Shown: piece by piece, positions 15,914 through 26,207 of the stretch
Position numbering within the stretch: position 1 is the first letter of the stretch
Layout: each line of letters starts with the position of its first letter
Assembly (NCBI RefSeq): GCF_000377505.1
Contig: NZ_KB898189.1
Location: 186,001 to 250,000, forward strand
Source: Paenibacillus massiliensis 2301065 = DSM 16942
GTDB taxonomy: Bacteria > Bacillota > Bacilli > Paenibacillales > Paenibacillaceae
DNA: 64,000 bases
Direction of reading: 5' to 3'
The notes under the pieces: model-generated
Databases searched by the model: none
Seen by the model: the letters and a program-made list of their open reading frames with translations, nothing else
Told to the model about the DNA's origin: nothing
Translations under genes and position numbers: made by a program

Positions 15914-16795
15914 TTAGTGTAGCTCGTACTTAAAATGGTACTGCTTGAACCTATGCTGTAGCCCGATACGTTCCAGTAGCTCTGGCTGTACATACTCATG
16001 ATTCCAGCTTAATGCGGTGTCACCGTATCGCTCTCCAAGGAGCGCCAGCAACGACCTGAGCAACAGTTCATCCGCTGGACGTTGAAGCTGTAGCTGATGG
16101 ACAGCAACTCCCCCACTGGAATGCTTCAAGCTTATTGTACCGATGGGTTCATTGGACTCCAGCAGAATCAGCAGCTCACGATCCGGTGTCTGCTCTCGTC
16201 TTGCCTGCCACGGAATTCGCTCATCCTCAGTCTTCCAGACTCCCTCTTCAGCTTCATCCTGCACCGCTATAGACAGTAGCCGTTGTCTTGGTGGAGTCGT
16301 GTGCTCCAGCCTGTCAGTTAGCTCAGTCTGGCTCCATTTACTCGGTTCACGACGCTGACCAGAGGCGAGCTCGCCTTGAAAATAATGCAGCTCCGTCAGC
16401 CTGTGGTAGCCGAGACGCTCATACAGCGCTATAGCACCAGGATTATCTGCCAGTACCTCCAGATACATCGAGCGAACATCCTGTACCCGACAATAATGAA
16501 TGGCAGCCTCCATCAGGCTACGAGCTATCCCTTTCCCCCGGTAAGCTGGTAGCACGGCAAGTCCTCCGCACCATGCAGATTGACCGTCTGCTGAGATGGC
16601 TTGAAGACAAATGCCGACGAAGCGCCCCTCCTCCATAGCCACGAAGGAAGCAGCTGGTGTGAGCTGTAATACCCGCATTCGCTCTGTAAAGGCCTGCTCA
16701 CTCATCGTTACAGGTACAATATAGTCCTGAAAAGCTGCATTCCATAGCTCAACCATCTCAGATGTACTGCATGTGTTCAGACACTCAATTCTCAC
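15914..16795 (-). CDS. GNAT N-acetyltransferase with C-terminal extra domain
   Basis: 293 residues using GTG at 16795, eight bases after GGAGG; the longer frame has no ribosome site. Residues ~1-150 form a GNAT fold with the acetyl-CoA loop (LAVLPAYRGKGIARSLMEAA) and beta-bulge region (VLADNPGAIALYERLGYHR). The second half resembles a degenerate second GNAT domain (RELLILLESNEPIGTISLKH). Substrate unknown. It stands alone on the minus strand. Confidence 0.85.
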   Translation of the reverse strand: MRIECLNTCSTSEMVELWNAAFQDYIVPVTMSEQAFTERMRVLQLTPAASFVAMEEGRFVGICLQAISADGQSAWCGGLAVLPAYRGKGIARSLMEAAIHYCRVQDVRSMYLEVLADNPGAIALYERLGYHRLTELHYFQGELASGQRREPSKWSQTELTDRLEHTTPPRQRLLSIAVQDEAEEGVWKTEDERIPWQARREQTPDRELLILLESNEPIGTISLKHSSGGVAVHQLQLQRPADELLLRSLLALLGERYGDTALSWNHEYVQPELLERIGLQHRFKQYHFKYELH

Positions 16796-16941
16796 ATTAC
16801 ATCCTCCTTCATTTTCAAGATGGCCCCGACGGTCTGCTTTATTTAAATATGATGTTAGCACAAATCACCTAGATATTCACAATGAGTAGCCTGACTACGA
16901 ATCAGCAGTCTCTTAGCATCCATGAGAAGATTCACCGTAGG

Positions 16942-17796
16942 TTACGCATCCTTCTCCTGAAGCGCCGTATTCCAATCCACCTGATAAGGACCCGACGGGT
17001 CGACCTTCAGCCTCGTATAGATCTGCTTGCGATAGACTAATTCCGATTTTGCATCCTCGGGACTCTCACCAGACCAATACTGATAGCCCAGCAAATAGTT
17101 ATGCACAAGCTGATCCCAAGAAACGAACTGCTCCTGCAGACGAGCGCTGGCCTCAATGCTGATTTCCATCGACCGTTCGTAGCTCAGGAACCCAGCAACA
17201 TAAGACCAGCTGGCGATCTGGGTGGCCCGGCACAAGTCCCACGCCAGAATTCCCTGCTCGGGATTATCTGTATTCACCTCTTCCAGCATGTCGTACAGCT
17301 CAAGTAACTGTGTCTCATCAGACGTCAGACTCCCCTTCGCCTTCAGCTCTTGCCGGAACTTCATCACTTCCTCCCTACTGCCTTGATATTCTTGCAAAAG
17401 GTCCATGAACTCCTTGTTGTGTCCTTCTGTCATCAGCCACTCAATGGTGGATTCCGCACTGGCGGTATCGGTAATATTCCAGCTGTCCTTCAGAGCCACC
17501 TCCATGCTCATATTGTTCAGGAAAGAGCGCTTCAACCCTCCGTATATGGATGTATCCATATCATTGCTTGTCGTGATGAGCGCATAGGTGGCGTTAATGA
17601 ACCTCACTGTATCTGAATTTGTATCCTTCTTAACTCCATCTTTAGCATCACCGCCGCTGTTCGGGCTGTCTTCTTGAGACGGTCCTTGAGCCACATTCGT
17701 ATCGCTCGTCTGAGCCGATGCACAGCCACTAATCAACAAGGTAATAATTGCCAGTACTGTCACCATTCTGAGCCATAGGTATTTTCGTTGCACCAT
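16942..17796 (-). CDS. DUF1266-type lipoprotein
   Basis: 284 residues from the ATG at 17796 (GGAG six bases before). The N-terminus is a lipoprotein signal with lipobox LISGC. A short acidic/Ser-rich linker follows. The globular part has the WDLCRATQIASWSYVAGFLS and HNYLLGYQYWSG blocks typical of DUF1266 proteins. Role unknown; anchored at the outer face of the membrane. Divergent from another lipoprotein gene. Confidence 0.82.
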   Translation of the reverse strand: MVQRKYLWLRMVTVLAIITLLISGCASAQTSDTNVAQGPSQEDSPNSGGDAKDGVKKDTNSDTVRFINATYALITTSNDMDTSIYGGLKRSFLNNMSMEVALKDSWNITDTASAESTIEWLMTEGHNKEFMDLLQEYQGSREEVMKFRQELKAKGSLTSDETQLLELYDMLEEVNTDNPEQGILAWDLCRATQIASWSYVAGFLSYERSMEISIEASARLQEQFVSWDQLVHNYLLGYQYWSGESPEDAKSELVYRKQIYTRLKVDPSGPYQVDWNTALQEKDA

Positions 17797-18067
17797 TTTC
17801 CACTCCAATCCGTATAGTTAACCGAAGATGTTCATCGGCTACTTGGAGCGGGCAGTGAAGATGGCAGAGGATAATTAGGACCTGTATCTAACTCTATTTC
17901 ATAATTATGTATACTTATGCATGTATATTTTGAGAGTATAGTTTAGAGCATCGTCATCGCCAGTTGAATAAGAATTGGGAGTACGGATAGGGTTATGAAG
18001 CTGTGGAATCGGGTACTATTTGCTACACGCCTTAGGGTTATAATTCCATGAAAGAGGTGACTGTGTC

Positions 18068-18721
18068 ATGAAACGATTGCGTACCGTGTTATGGACAGGT
18101 AGACCCCATCTAAGGATATTTATTGGATTGATCTGTGTGTTGATGATCCTGCTGCTAACCGCTTGCTCCAGAACAGAGCAGCCTTCACCTGATCATCAGC
18201 CGAATCCAGCTCCAGATGTAACTCCGCAGGAGCCCGCAGATTCAGGGACACCAGAAGGTAGTGATACCGAACAGCAAACTCCACTACAATCGGAGCCTTC
18301 CGGACAGCCTGGCAAAGCGCCTGCACAGTCTGGCTCGGACCCTGCTGAGCTGAATCCCGAAGCCTTCGAGGCTGGAGTTCACATTGACTGGGATAGCATT
18401 CAAGATCCGCTTATGGACCAAGACATGCTGAGCGTGCTCCAACAATTCACCGAGGCCGTAGCCACAGGTGACAAAGCTACCTTTGAACAGTTATTTCCAC
18501 GGTATAAAGATCAGGATTACGGAAGCTTCGCAGCATTATTGGAGCAGCCTGATCGGTATCGCTTCGTGCAGGTCGGCACCGTGATTCAAGAGCACCAGCG
18601 AAGAATCGTTCCGATCGACGGCATTGCCAATGATGAATTGCTGGGCATTCGTGAGTTCAGCAACAATCTATATATGGAGCAAAATACCAAGGGACAGTGG
18701 CAGATCGTCTCCATTGACTAG
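18068..18721 (+). CDS. Lipoprotein of unknown function
   Basis: 217 residues, AGAGGTGA upstream. Signal and lipobox (LMILLLTACS) place it on the outer membrane leaflet. A ~60-residue Pro/Gln/Ser-rich linker leads to a ~110-residue domain (DMLSVLQQFTEAVATGDKAT …) that looks like a small NTF2/SnoaL-like or DUF-type fold. No family was named with confidence. It is divergent from the DUF1266 lipoprotein, with ~260 bases of shared promoter region. Confidence 0.75.
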   Translation: MKRLRTVLWTGRPHLRIFIGLICVLMILLLTACSRTEQPSPDHQPNPAPDVTPQEPADSGTPEGSDTEQQTPLQSEPSGQPGKAPAQSGSDPAELNPEAFEAGVHIDWDSIQDPLMDQDMLSVLQQFTEAVATGDKATFEQLFPRYKDQDYGSFAALLEQPDRYRFVQVGTVIQEHQRRIVPIDGIANDELLGIREFSNNLYMEQNTKGQWQIVSID

Positions 18722-18798
18722 ATGTTGACGCATGAACTAAACATTGATGCTTGACTATATGTTGATACATGAACTAAATCTTGACGCACAGGGCTATC
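18722..18798. repeat. Short imperfect direct repeat
   Basis: Two ~37-base units start ATGTTGACGCATGAACTAAA and ATGTTGATACATGAACTAAA directly after the lipoprotein stop. A small duplication, with no gene in it. Confidence 0.55.
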
Positions 18799-18948
18799 CT
18801 GTCAGCCTAAACATCCGTTACTATGCGCACATTTCCTGCATTAGCTTTTTTGGAATAAAGTGTATAATGGACCTATTGCTTAGCTTTACTCAAACATTAT
18901 ATCGAAATGAACCAGGCATAAAGGCAACTGGCTTAATGGAGGAAATGA

Positions 18949-21570
18949 ATGAAAAAGTATGTGCTTTTTGTAATGATGTTCTTGCTGCTGTTCACGGCGG
19001 CCACGCCTGCCATGGCGAAGCAGGTTCCCGAGAGCTGGGGGGCTGTGACGGACCGGGGAGGCTTTTTCACGAAGCAAGAGGTCGAGCTATTAGCCAAAGA
19101 GGCGAAAAAAGGACCTCTTCAATTCCGAATTATTACCTTTGATTCTCTGGCTGGCGAGGACCCCGCGGCATATGCCACCAGAATCTATAAAGCCTGGAGG
19201 TTGGATAGCAATGATGTCATTCTACTCATGTCCAAGAAAGACCGCCGGATCGAGCTGAATTTTCACAATGATGAGCTCCGGAGGGAGCTGGACCAGCTTG
19301 CGAAGAAGAAGGGCTGGATCAGCAGCTCACAGCCTTCCAGCTTGACGGCCTTTCTGAATAAGCATTTTATTCCCTCAGCCAAAGCCAATCAATTCGCTAA
19401 GGGAGTAACACAGACAATGACTGAGCTAAATCGCCTGTATCCTGCTGAGCAAAAGAATGCCGCCAAAGATACAGGTGCCACCGATGTGGCAGGCTCAGCT
19501 GGCAGTAGTTCAGCCGGGGAGAAGCAGCCCGGCTCGGGTGCAGCCTCAGGGGCTGGTGAGCCTGGCTTCCTGTCCGCCTTAGCTAACGGGGATGGTGGCC
19601 AGTTGTTCTGGAATTTCCCGACAGAGCAGCTGATCTACCTTGCACTCATGCTGGTGTTCCTGGCCCTGTTGGCTCTGCTGCTCTACATTCTCTATTGTAA
19701 TTTCCGATGGGAGCGAGTACGCAAGCGGATTCCCTCACTAATCGCCGAGGCCAATCAACAGCTGTCCATTCTCGACTCCTATGATTCATCGCAGGGACAT
19801 ACTCTGGCCGTCGTTCAGCGTCTGAAGGATGGATTACACAGCGAGGTACACACGCTCAGTGACAGACAGCAGGCCGAGGGGCGCCCGATCCCCATGTACA
19901 AGTTCAGACTTCTGCTGGAGCAGCGCAAGGCGCTTCATCTCATCCTGAACGATCATCAGGAGCGAATCCAGCAATTGAGCGGTGAGGTCCGGCAGCTTCA
20001 AGAGACGGACCGGCTGATGCACGAGCGTATGGTTCAATTGGTCGAAGAGCTCGATGAGCAGAAGCATATACTAGCCGAGCTTCTCGCAGCTCATCAGTTA
20101 CCGTTGACACAGCTCGTGGAACGCTACAACAGCCTGAACGAATCCATTCAGGACACCGGACGCCTCAAGACTCATGACCCGCTTAAGGCCTATGAGCAAT
20201 CTGAGGGAGCTCAAGAGCTTCTCGCATCACTCCGGCAGCATCTCACGATCGTGCCCGATTATGTTGCCAAGCATCAACGCTTTCCGGGAGAGATACAGGC
20301 GGTACGGCTGGAGATCGAGCAGCTGACCCTGCTTCAGCAGCTGGAGGCAGCCATTACCCGCTTGAATCCATATGAGGATCTTGAGCAGGCGCTGGCTCTG
20401 AACGAGCATATGTATGCTTCCCTGGAGCATGGCCATATGGAAGATGTATTGAGCCTGACACAAAGAATGGATGAACTGAAGGAGCGTGCCTCTTCTACAG
20501 CTGAGCGGCAGGTTGAGTATCAGCGCAAGAACAAGGCGGACATGCCCAAGCTGCTTGCTGAGCAACCCCAGCTGGCCTCCAAGCTACAAAGCATGAATAA
20601 CCAGTTCTACCTCATTCAGAAACAATACGCTGAGCATCATTGGGCGGAGACCTGCAATCAGCTGGAGCAGGCCATCATGAAGATAGAGCAGCTACCTGAG
20701 AAGGTAGCCGAGGCTGAGCAATTGACAGAGCCGCACAGACAGCAGCTTGATGAGGCTCGGGCCATATTAGATGAACAGCTGAAGGCACTCGACTCCGCAC
20801 GTACCCTGTTGGGGCAGGCGGCTCAGCTCATTAAAGAACTGGAGCAGCGGCACCAAAAGGCCAAATCATACTATAAGGATGCCTGGAAGGAATATCAGAT
20901 TGCTCGTAAAATCATTGCGAAGGAGCTTCCTGTAGTCCGATGGAAGCATAACATCCAGTTCATAGAAGAGCATTACCAATCCGTCACAGCAATGCTTCAG
21001 CAAGAGATCATAGACCTTGATCAGATCGAGCAGGTGCTCAGGCCGTTGGTCGATCAGGTTCACCAGCTGCGCAGCGAGATTCATAACAAGGTAAAAGAGA
21101 AGAAAGAGGCCATGCAGCGTTGGAATCAGCTGACTCGCCATTTCAATGATATTCATAACCGTGCATCCAGAACAGCTGGGCTGTCAGGCTATTATCTACA
21201 GCAGTATCAGATCATTCGACACGATACGTTGGCGCTGCTGGAGAAAGCAGACTTCGAGCACGCTATGTCTCGCATGTCAGCACTCCAACCTCTGATTAGT
21301 CAGATGAATCAGGAATATAGCCGTTGGCAGCGGGCAAGAAATGCTGAAAGGCAAGCCAAATTAGCCCGTCAGCAAAGGGAAGCCGAGCTTCGTAGACAGC
21401 ATCATAATCATCATAACAATCACCATCATCATAATCAGTCCAGTAGTAGCTGGAGTAGTTCCAATTCCTATGTGGATTCATCATCAAGCTCCTCAAGTAG
21501 CAGCTACTCATCTGATAGCAGCGATTCCTCCAACCGGGGTGGTCACTCCTCAGGTGGGTCTAACTGGTAG
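18949..21570 (+). CDS. TPM-domain membrane protein with long coiled coil and Ser/His-rich tail
   Basis: 873 residues, TGGAGGAAATGA before the ATG. A signal peptide ends near AMA. Residues ~30-165 form a TPM (YgcG/psb32-like) domain (GFFTKQEVELLAKEAKKGPL, DSNDVILLMSKKDRRIELN). After a Gly/Ser linker a transmembrane helix lies near 227-250 (LALMLVFLALLALLLYILY). About 530 residues of coiled coil follow on the cytoplasmic side. The C-terminus has HHNHHNNHHHHN and then long Ser runs ending GGHSSGGSNW, the low-complexity tail common in this family. A role in membrane protein turnover or envelope structure is plausible but not shown. Confidence 0.85.
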   Translation: MKKYVLFVMMFLLLFTAATPAMAKQVPESWGAVTDRGGFFTKQEVELLAKEAKKGPLQFRIITFDSLAGEDPAAYATRIYKAWRLDSNDVILLMSKKDRRIELNFHNDELRRELDQLAKKKGWISSSQPSSLTAFLNKHFIPSAKANQFAKGVTQTMTELNRLYPAEQKNAAKDTGATDVAGSAGSSSAGEKQPGSGAASGAGEPGFLSALANGDGGQLFWNFPTEQLIYLALMLVFLALLALLLYILYCNFRWERVRKRIPSLIAEANQQLSILDSYDSSQGHTLAVVQRLKDGLHSEVHTLSDRQQAEGRPIPMYKFRLLLEQRKALHLILNDHQERIQQLSGEVRQLQETDRLMHERMVQLVEELDEQKHILAELLAAHQLPLTQLVERYNSLNESIQDTGRLKTHDPLKAYEQSEGAQELLASLRQHLTIVPDYVAKHQRFPGEIQAVRLEIEQLTLLQQLEAAITRLNPYEDLEQALALNEHMYASLEHGHMEDVLSLTQRMDELKERASSTAERQVEYQRKNKADMPKLLAEQPQLASKLQSMNNQFYLIQKQYAEHHWAETCNQLEQAIMKIEQLPEKVAEAEQLTEPHRQQLDEARAILDEQLKALDSARTLLGQAAQLIKELEQRHQKAKSYYKDAWKEYQIARKIIAKELPVVRWKHNIQFIEEHYQSVTAMLQQEIIDLDQIEQVLRPLVDQVHQLRSEIHNKVKEKKEAMQRWNQLTRHFNDIHNRASRTAGLSGYYLQQYQIIRHDTLALLEKADFEHAMSRMSALQPLISQMNQEYSRWQRARNAERQAKLARQQREAELRRQHHNHHNNHHHHNQSSSSWSSSNSYVDSSSSSSSSSYSSDSSDSSNRGGHSSGGSNW

Positions 21571-21852
21571 CTGCATAGATATAGGCCAGGGTCCGCAGCA
21601 TACGTCGAACCATGACTTCACTCCAGAAGGTGAAGCCGTTCAACTGTTATGCAGGCGGGCCCTTGACTTTTCATCAGAGTGATCTCAAGTCTTCATCGAC
21701 ATATAACTTCAACTTTCGACCTCCAAGACCGATATATGTTACTGTAATGTAATATTTGTCGGTATTTGCCGAACAATCATGCCGCAGCAGCCATTCCGTC
21801 TCGTAAGAGCTCGCTGGTACACACTCGGCATATTTGCCCGGAGGACACTACA

Positions 21853-22305
21853 ATGAACAAAAAAAGAAGAACTCGTCTTCACCTGCCCCTTGTTATTTTG
21901 ATTGCTGTTGGACTGTACTTCTACGAGAAAATGTATGTGCAATTCCCTGATCCTGAGCCGTCCGTAAGCTCCCCATTGGAGGCCGATGTCATGCTGGAAT
22001 TCCCGGCGGACAAATACCCGGAGACCGGACAGCATATTCAGGACGCCATTGCTTCCGGAGCCTCACCTGTATGCACTATTAATCGGGAGATGGCTGAACA
22101 GAATCGTGCAGAATCACTAGCTGGCGTTCCCACCAAGAAAGGCTACGACCGGGATGAATGGCCGATGGCCATGTGCTCTGAGGGAGGCAAGGGCGCTCAT
22201 ATTGAATACATAGCTCCCAAGGATAATCGCGGAGCAGGAGCCTGGGTAGGCAATCAGTTAGAGGAATATCCCGATGGAACCCGAGTGCAATTCATCGTGA
22301 AATAA
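21853..22305 (+). CDS. NucA/NucB-type DNase
   Basis: 150 residues from the ATG at 21853 (GGAGG upstream); upstream in-frame codons lack a site. A single N-terminal hydrophobic segment ([17 protein letters not shown]) directs secretion or anchoring. The catalytic stretch [20 protein letters not shown] and [12 protein letters not shown] is the recognised NucA/NucB signature with the conserved DE and N residues. Family members cut DNA outside the cell, during competence (NucA) or sporulation and biofilm dispersal (NucB). No nuclease inhibitor gene is adjacent. Confidence 0.92.
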   Translation: MNKKRRTRLHLPLVILIAVGLYFYEKMYVQFPDPEPSVSSPLEADVMLEFPADKYPETGQHIQDAIASGASPVCTINREMAEQNRAESLAGVPTKKGYDRDEWPMAMCSEGGKGAHIEYIAPKDNRGAGAWVGNQLEEYPDGTRVQFIVK

Positions 22306-22527
22306 GGTACAACTCCGTTCAGAAGGAAGATTGGACACCATCTGTTATACTAGTAGAGATGTCTGCTGCGCTCCTGTACATGGACCTATATGAACTTATA
22401 TGGACCAATATGAGCTTAAATAGAACTGTGTAGATCTATGAGCTTCCTTTAAAGGTCTGGAGCAAAGGGATAAGGGCAGGAATACATACAACGTGCTCAC
22501 TTTACAACGGAAAGCAGGGAATGGGTT

Positions 22528-23307
22528 ATGTCTGAACAAAAAATCATATTTTTCGATATCGACGGAACATTGCTGGATCATAACAAGAATCTTCCGGCCT
22601 CAGCGAAAGCCGCGGTGCTGGAGCTGAAGCAACGAGGGCATGAGGTGGCCATCGCCACTGGGCGAGCACCCTTTATGTTCGAGGAGCTACGTGAAGAACT
22701 GGACATCGACTCCTATGTCAGCTTCAATGGTCAATATGTTGTGCTGCGTGGTGAGGTCATTCATACACATCCATTGAATCCAGTAAGGCTACAAACACTG
22801 ACCGAAATGGCGCTGCAGCACAATCATGCGATGGTCTATCTTAGCAGTGATGATATGAAGACTACGGTCCCGAATGATGATTTCGTAGAGACCAGCATGA
22901 AGACACTGAAGCTCAAGCTAAGCCCCGGTCATGATCCGCTCTATCATCAAGGCCGTGACATTTATCAAGCACTGTTGATGTGTCAGGCACATGAAGAAGT
23001 GCTATACGAGAGCGTATGTGATGCGTTCCAGTTCATCCGCTGGCATCCGAACTCAATGGACGTTATCCCCGCAGGAGGCTCCAAGGCAGCCGGCATTGCC
23101 AAAATGATCGCTAAGCTCGGCATCGCTCCTGAACATCAGTATGCCTTCGGCGACGCGCTGAATGATCTTGAGATGCTACAAATGATTCCGAATAGCATCG
23201 CTATGGGCAATGCTATGCCAGAAGCGAAGGCTGCTGCCAAGTTCGTGACTACGTCAGTGGACGAGGATGGAATTCGGCACGGCCTGCAAATGATGGGGCT
23301 GCTGTAG
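22528..23307 (+). CDS. Cof-type HAD hydrolase (sugar/nucleotide phosphatase)
   Basis: 259 residues. Motif I FFDIDGTLLD holds the nucleophile Asp and acid Asp. Motif II is IATGR, the Lys of motif III lies in GGSKAAGI, and motif IV is GDALNDLEML. The C2-type cap sits between them. These enzymes dephosphorylate small sugar phosphates, FMN or PLP in the cytoplasm; the substrate cannot be read from sequence. Monocistronic, with a terminator after it. Confidence 0.92.
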   Translation: MSEQKIIFFDIDGTLLDHNKNLPASAKAAVLELKQRGHEVAIATGRAPFMFEELREELDIDSYVSFNGQYVVLRGEVIHTHPLNPVRLQTLTEMALQHNHAMVYLSSDDMKTTVPNDDFVETSMKTLKLKLSPGHDPLYHQGRDIYQALLMCQAHEEVLYESVCDAFQFIRWHPNSMDVIPAGGSKAAGIAKMIAKLGIAPEHQYAFGDALNDLEMLQMIPNSIAMGNAMPEAKAAAKFVTTSVDEDGIRHGLQMMGLL

Positions 23308-23339
23308 AGAAGGATATCTCGAATGAGATGCTGCCTTAA

Positions 23340-23383
23340 AGCCTGTTCTCCTTATTCCTTGAGTAAGGGGACAGGCTTTTGGC
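23340..23383 (+). terminator. Terminator after the HAD hydrolase
   Basis: GCCTGTTCTCCTTA and TAAGGGGACAGGC form a strong stem followed by TTTT. The remaining ~250 bases to the next gene are A/T-rich promoter-like sequence with nothing specific. Confidence 0.85.
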
Positions 23384-23637
23384 ATATATGACTACCCTAT
23401 GATTCGTTCTGCTTGTAAATGGTGGTTTATCTTCATGGATTCATGGTTCTAACTGATACATATGATTTCATCCATGAATAGTTGATTTTTTAAGGAAACT
23501 ACTTACAATAAGCAGTATACTGCCAGACCAGTTACATGCGCCTCTATTCAGCGCAGACAATGCCCGAGTAACCCAATTCCGCTGGCACTTCAGCCGCGGG
23601 GACACTTGCTTACAGCACATTATCTGGAGGTAACAGC

Positions 23638-24426
23638 ATGGAAACTGAAGGATTACGCAACGTGGAACAACTAGCCTTAAAGAAGTACAAGATTTTCAAG
23701 CAAAGCAAAATTCGTTATCTGTCACGCTCGATGCTTGCCAGCATGTTCATCGGCTTCGGGGTAATCGTCGCTTTCAAGACAGGGAATTTCTTCTATATGG
23801 AGCAGTCTCCCTTTACCTACCCCATGGCCGCCATTACGTTCGGTGCTGCCATTATCCTCATCGCTTACGGGGGAGGAGACCTGTTCACAGGCAATACCTT
23901 TTATTACACGTATGCAGCCCTTCGCAAGAAGCTACGCTGGCTGGAGGTCATTAAGCTATGGATTACCAGCTATGTCGGTAATTTGCTCGGTGCCGGGGTG
24001 TTCGCCCTGCTGATTCTGCTGACAGGACTGTTCGAGCCTGCCAACGTGAATGGCTTCCTGCTCAGCGTCGTTGAGCATAAGATGGAGGCACCGACGATGC
24101 AGCTATTCTTCCGTGCCATCCTGTGTAACTGGCTCGTCTGCCTGGCCTTCTTCATTCCGATGTTCATGAAGGAGAATGGCGCCAAGATGTTCGCCATGAT
24201 GCTGTTCGTCTTCTGCTTCTTCATCTCTGGCTATGAACACAGCATCGCGAATATGTGTACATTCGCTATTGCTCTGGTGCTGAACCATCCGGGCACGATC
24301 TCCATCGAGGGAGTTATTCACAACCTCGTTCCCGTCACGCTCGGCAATCTCGTTGGCGGAGTGCTCCTGATGGGTGTCATGTATTACACCGTGAATCGCC
24401 CATTTCTGGACGAAGCAGAGCATTGA
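23638..24426 (+). CDS. Formate/nitrite transporter (FNT) family channel
   Basis: 262 residues with six membrane segments, TCTGGAGG upstream. FNT features are GGGDLFTGNTFYYTYAAL in the first half-repeat and a matching NWLVCLAFFIPMF in the second, with the central-loop Lys/His elements (YEHSIANM). Family pores pass formate, nitrite or hydrosulfide. No formate lyase or nitrite reductase gene is nearby, so the substrate is open. Ends at a strong terminator. Confidence 0.9.
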   Translation: METEGLRNVEQLALKKYKIFKQSKIRYLSRSMLASMFIGFGVIVAFKTGNFFYMEQSPFTYPMAAITFGAAIILIAYGGGDLFTGNTFYYTYAALRKKLRWLEVIKLWITSYVGNLLGAGVFALLILLTGLFEPANVNGFLLSVVEHKMEAPTMQLFFRAILCNWLVCLAFFIPMFMKENGAKMFAMMLFVFCFFISGYEHSIANMCTFAIALVLNHPGTISIEGVIHNLVPVTLGNLVGGVLLMGVMYYTVNRPFLDEAEH

Positions 24427-24461
24427 GCCACTGATCTCAGAGCAACAAGCAACATAACTAA

Positions 24462-24500
24462 CAAAAGTCCGGAGAGCGATTCACGCCTCCGGACTTTTGT
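24462..24500 (+). terminator. Terminator after the FNT gene
   Basis: AAAAGTCCGGAG and CTCCGGACTTTT form a perfect 12-bp stem around a 12-base loop. Confidence 0.9.
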
Positions 24501-24651
24501 GTCATGGTAAGAAGCGCAGCTTGATTGTACTCATTTTCTACATGCTTATAATCGAGCTGCCTATTACGTATTGCTGGGATGAAAGTATACTGAGCATTGT
24601 GATTCGATTCTTTTTTATAGAAATACATGCGTTCAGGCTCGTCTTAATACT

Positions 24652-24750
24652 AGAAATAATTAAAGGAGACAAGCGGATAACCGCCTGCCTCCTTTAATTA
24701 TTTCTATTCCAATCTGACGGGTAACTTTTTAGCCCATTACACTATGCCTT
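24652..24750. repeat. Direct repeat with hairpin, copy A (3' side of sstT)
   Basis: AATAATTAAAGGAG and CTCCTTTAATTATT make a long stem around an inner GCGG/CCGC stem; then come TTCCAATCT and GTAACTTTTTAGCCCATTACA. Nearly the same ~95 bases occur at 26208-26302 in the same orientation. For sstT, on the minus strand, this copy lies downstream and can act as its terminator. The stem bases differ between copies but stay paired. Confidence 0.75.
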
Positions 24751-24789
24751 GTTCAATCATCAGAGGGGATATAACAAAGGGCTATAATT

Positions 24790-26019
24790 CTAGAGCTGAA
24801 CCGCCGTTGTCTTTCCTTCTTTACGCTTCTTGGCGTATTCTGCCGTAGCGGTAAAGAGGACATCCGAGGATGAATTCAGTGACGTCTCAAAAGAATCTTG
24901 CAATACTCCAATGATAAAGCCAACCCCAACGACTTGCATCGCGATATCATTCGAAATGCCGAACAAGTTGCATGCCAAAGGAATAAGCAGAAGAGACCCG
25001 CCGGCTACGCCCGAGGCGCCCGTAGCGGATATAGCGGCTAAGATACTTAGAATCAGTGCTGTACCAAAATCCACCTGAATACCCAACGTATGAACCGCCG
25101 CCAGGGTTAAGACAGATATTGTAACGGCTGCTCCCGCCATATTAATGGTTGCGCCTAATGGAATAGATACCGAATACGTATCTTTGTCCAGTCCTAATTT
25201 CTCGCATAATCTCATATTGACTGGAATGTTCGCCGCAGAGCTTCGTGTAAAGAATGCCGTAATCCCACTTTCTTTTAGGCACTGAAACACGAGCGGATAC
25301 GGATTTTGACGAATATTCAGATACACGATTAAAGGATTGACCACCAATGCCGTAAATAACATACATCCAATTAGAACGGAGAGTAATTTGCCGTAATCGA
25401 GCAAAGACGAAAGTCCACTCGTTGTAATAGAGTCAAAAATAAGGCCCATAATCCCGAACGGCGCGAACTGGATAACCCACTTGACGATTTTTGATACGGC
25501 ATCCGAAAATTGAGTGATCAGGCTTTTAGTGTTATCGCTGGAGCCTTTTAGAGCAACACCAAGTAGGATCGCCCATGCAAGAATACCGATATAGTTGGCG
25601 TTCATTAGAGCACTTACTGGATTATCAACAAACTGAAACAACAAGCCTTTTAGAACCTCGACTATGCCCTCAGGCGGAGTCATATCTTGTGTGCCCGATA
25701 CCAGCGTCAATCTAACCGGAAATATAAAACTTGCCGCGACCGATAACAGCCCAGCCAGAAAGGTACTTAGAACGTAAAGAACAATAATCCTTTTCATATT
25801 GGTCTGTCTGCCCTTTTTATGGTTGGTTATAGCAGCCATCACCAAAAGTAGCACTAATACCGGGGCAACCGCCTTTAATGCTGACACAAATAAGGAGCCC
25901 AATAACACAATACCAGTTGCACCTGGAGCAACCAGGGCCAAGACAATCCCCACGATAATTCCCAGTAAAATACGTTTGATAAGACTTATTCGGTTCCACT
26001 TCAATAATGCCGTTCTCAT
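24790..26019 (-). CDS. sstT: Na+/serine-threonine symporter SstT
   Basis: 409 residues, eight or nine membrane segments of the dicarboxylate/amino-acid:cation symporter (DAACS) family. CCGGAGG precedes the ATG. Recognisable SstT blocks are [20 protein letters not shown], with the serine-rich hairpin, and [17 protein letters not shown], the cation/substrate-binding region. [20 protein letters not shown] and [20 protein letters not shown] follow. It imports serine and threonine with sodium. The gene is bracketed by a direct repeat, which suggests it came or moved as a cassette. Confidence 0.93.
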   Translation of the reverse strand: MRTALLKWNRISLIKRILLGIIVGIVLALVAPGATGIVLLGSLFVSALKAVAPVLVLLLVMAAITNHKKGRQTNMKRIIVLYVLSTFLAGLLSVAASFIFPVRLTLVSGTQDMTPPEGIVEVLKGLLFQFVDNPVSALMNANYIGILAWAILLGVALKGSSDNTKSLITQFSDAVSKIVKWVIQFAPFGIMGLIFDSITTSGLSSLLDYGKLLSVLIGCMLFTALVVNPLIVYLNIRQNPYPLVFQCLKESGITAFFTRSSAANIPVNMRLCEKLGLDKDTYSVSIPLGATINMAGAAVTISVLTLAAVHTLGIQVDFGTALILSILAAISATGASGVAGGSLLLIPLACNLFGISNDIAMQVVGVGFIIGVLQDSFETSLNSSSDVLFTATAEYAKKRKEGKTTAVQL

Positions 26020-26207
26020 CTTATTCCTCCGGACTCAAAATAGAAATGCCAACCAACACCTCGACACTGTAATGTGGCATAGCGTTAGTTTATCATAGAA
26101 ACTACCTTCTTTGTGAAAATGGGAAATTTTTATACTCGTATTCTAAATTCCGCTTCCCCAACGCCTTAGCCTGCTCCTGATTATCAAACGTAATTTCTTT
26201 CAGTTCG

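Noticed and set aside
22378..22422. Two 20-bp units TGGACC…TATGA(A/G)CTT before the HAD gene
   Set aside because: Only two imperfect copies in A/T-rich DNA; too little to claim a functional repeat.
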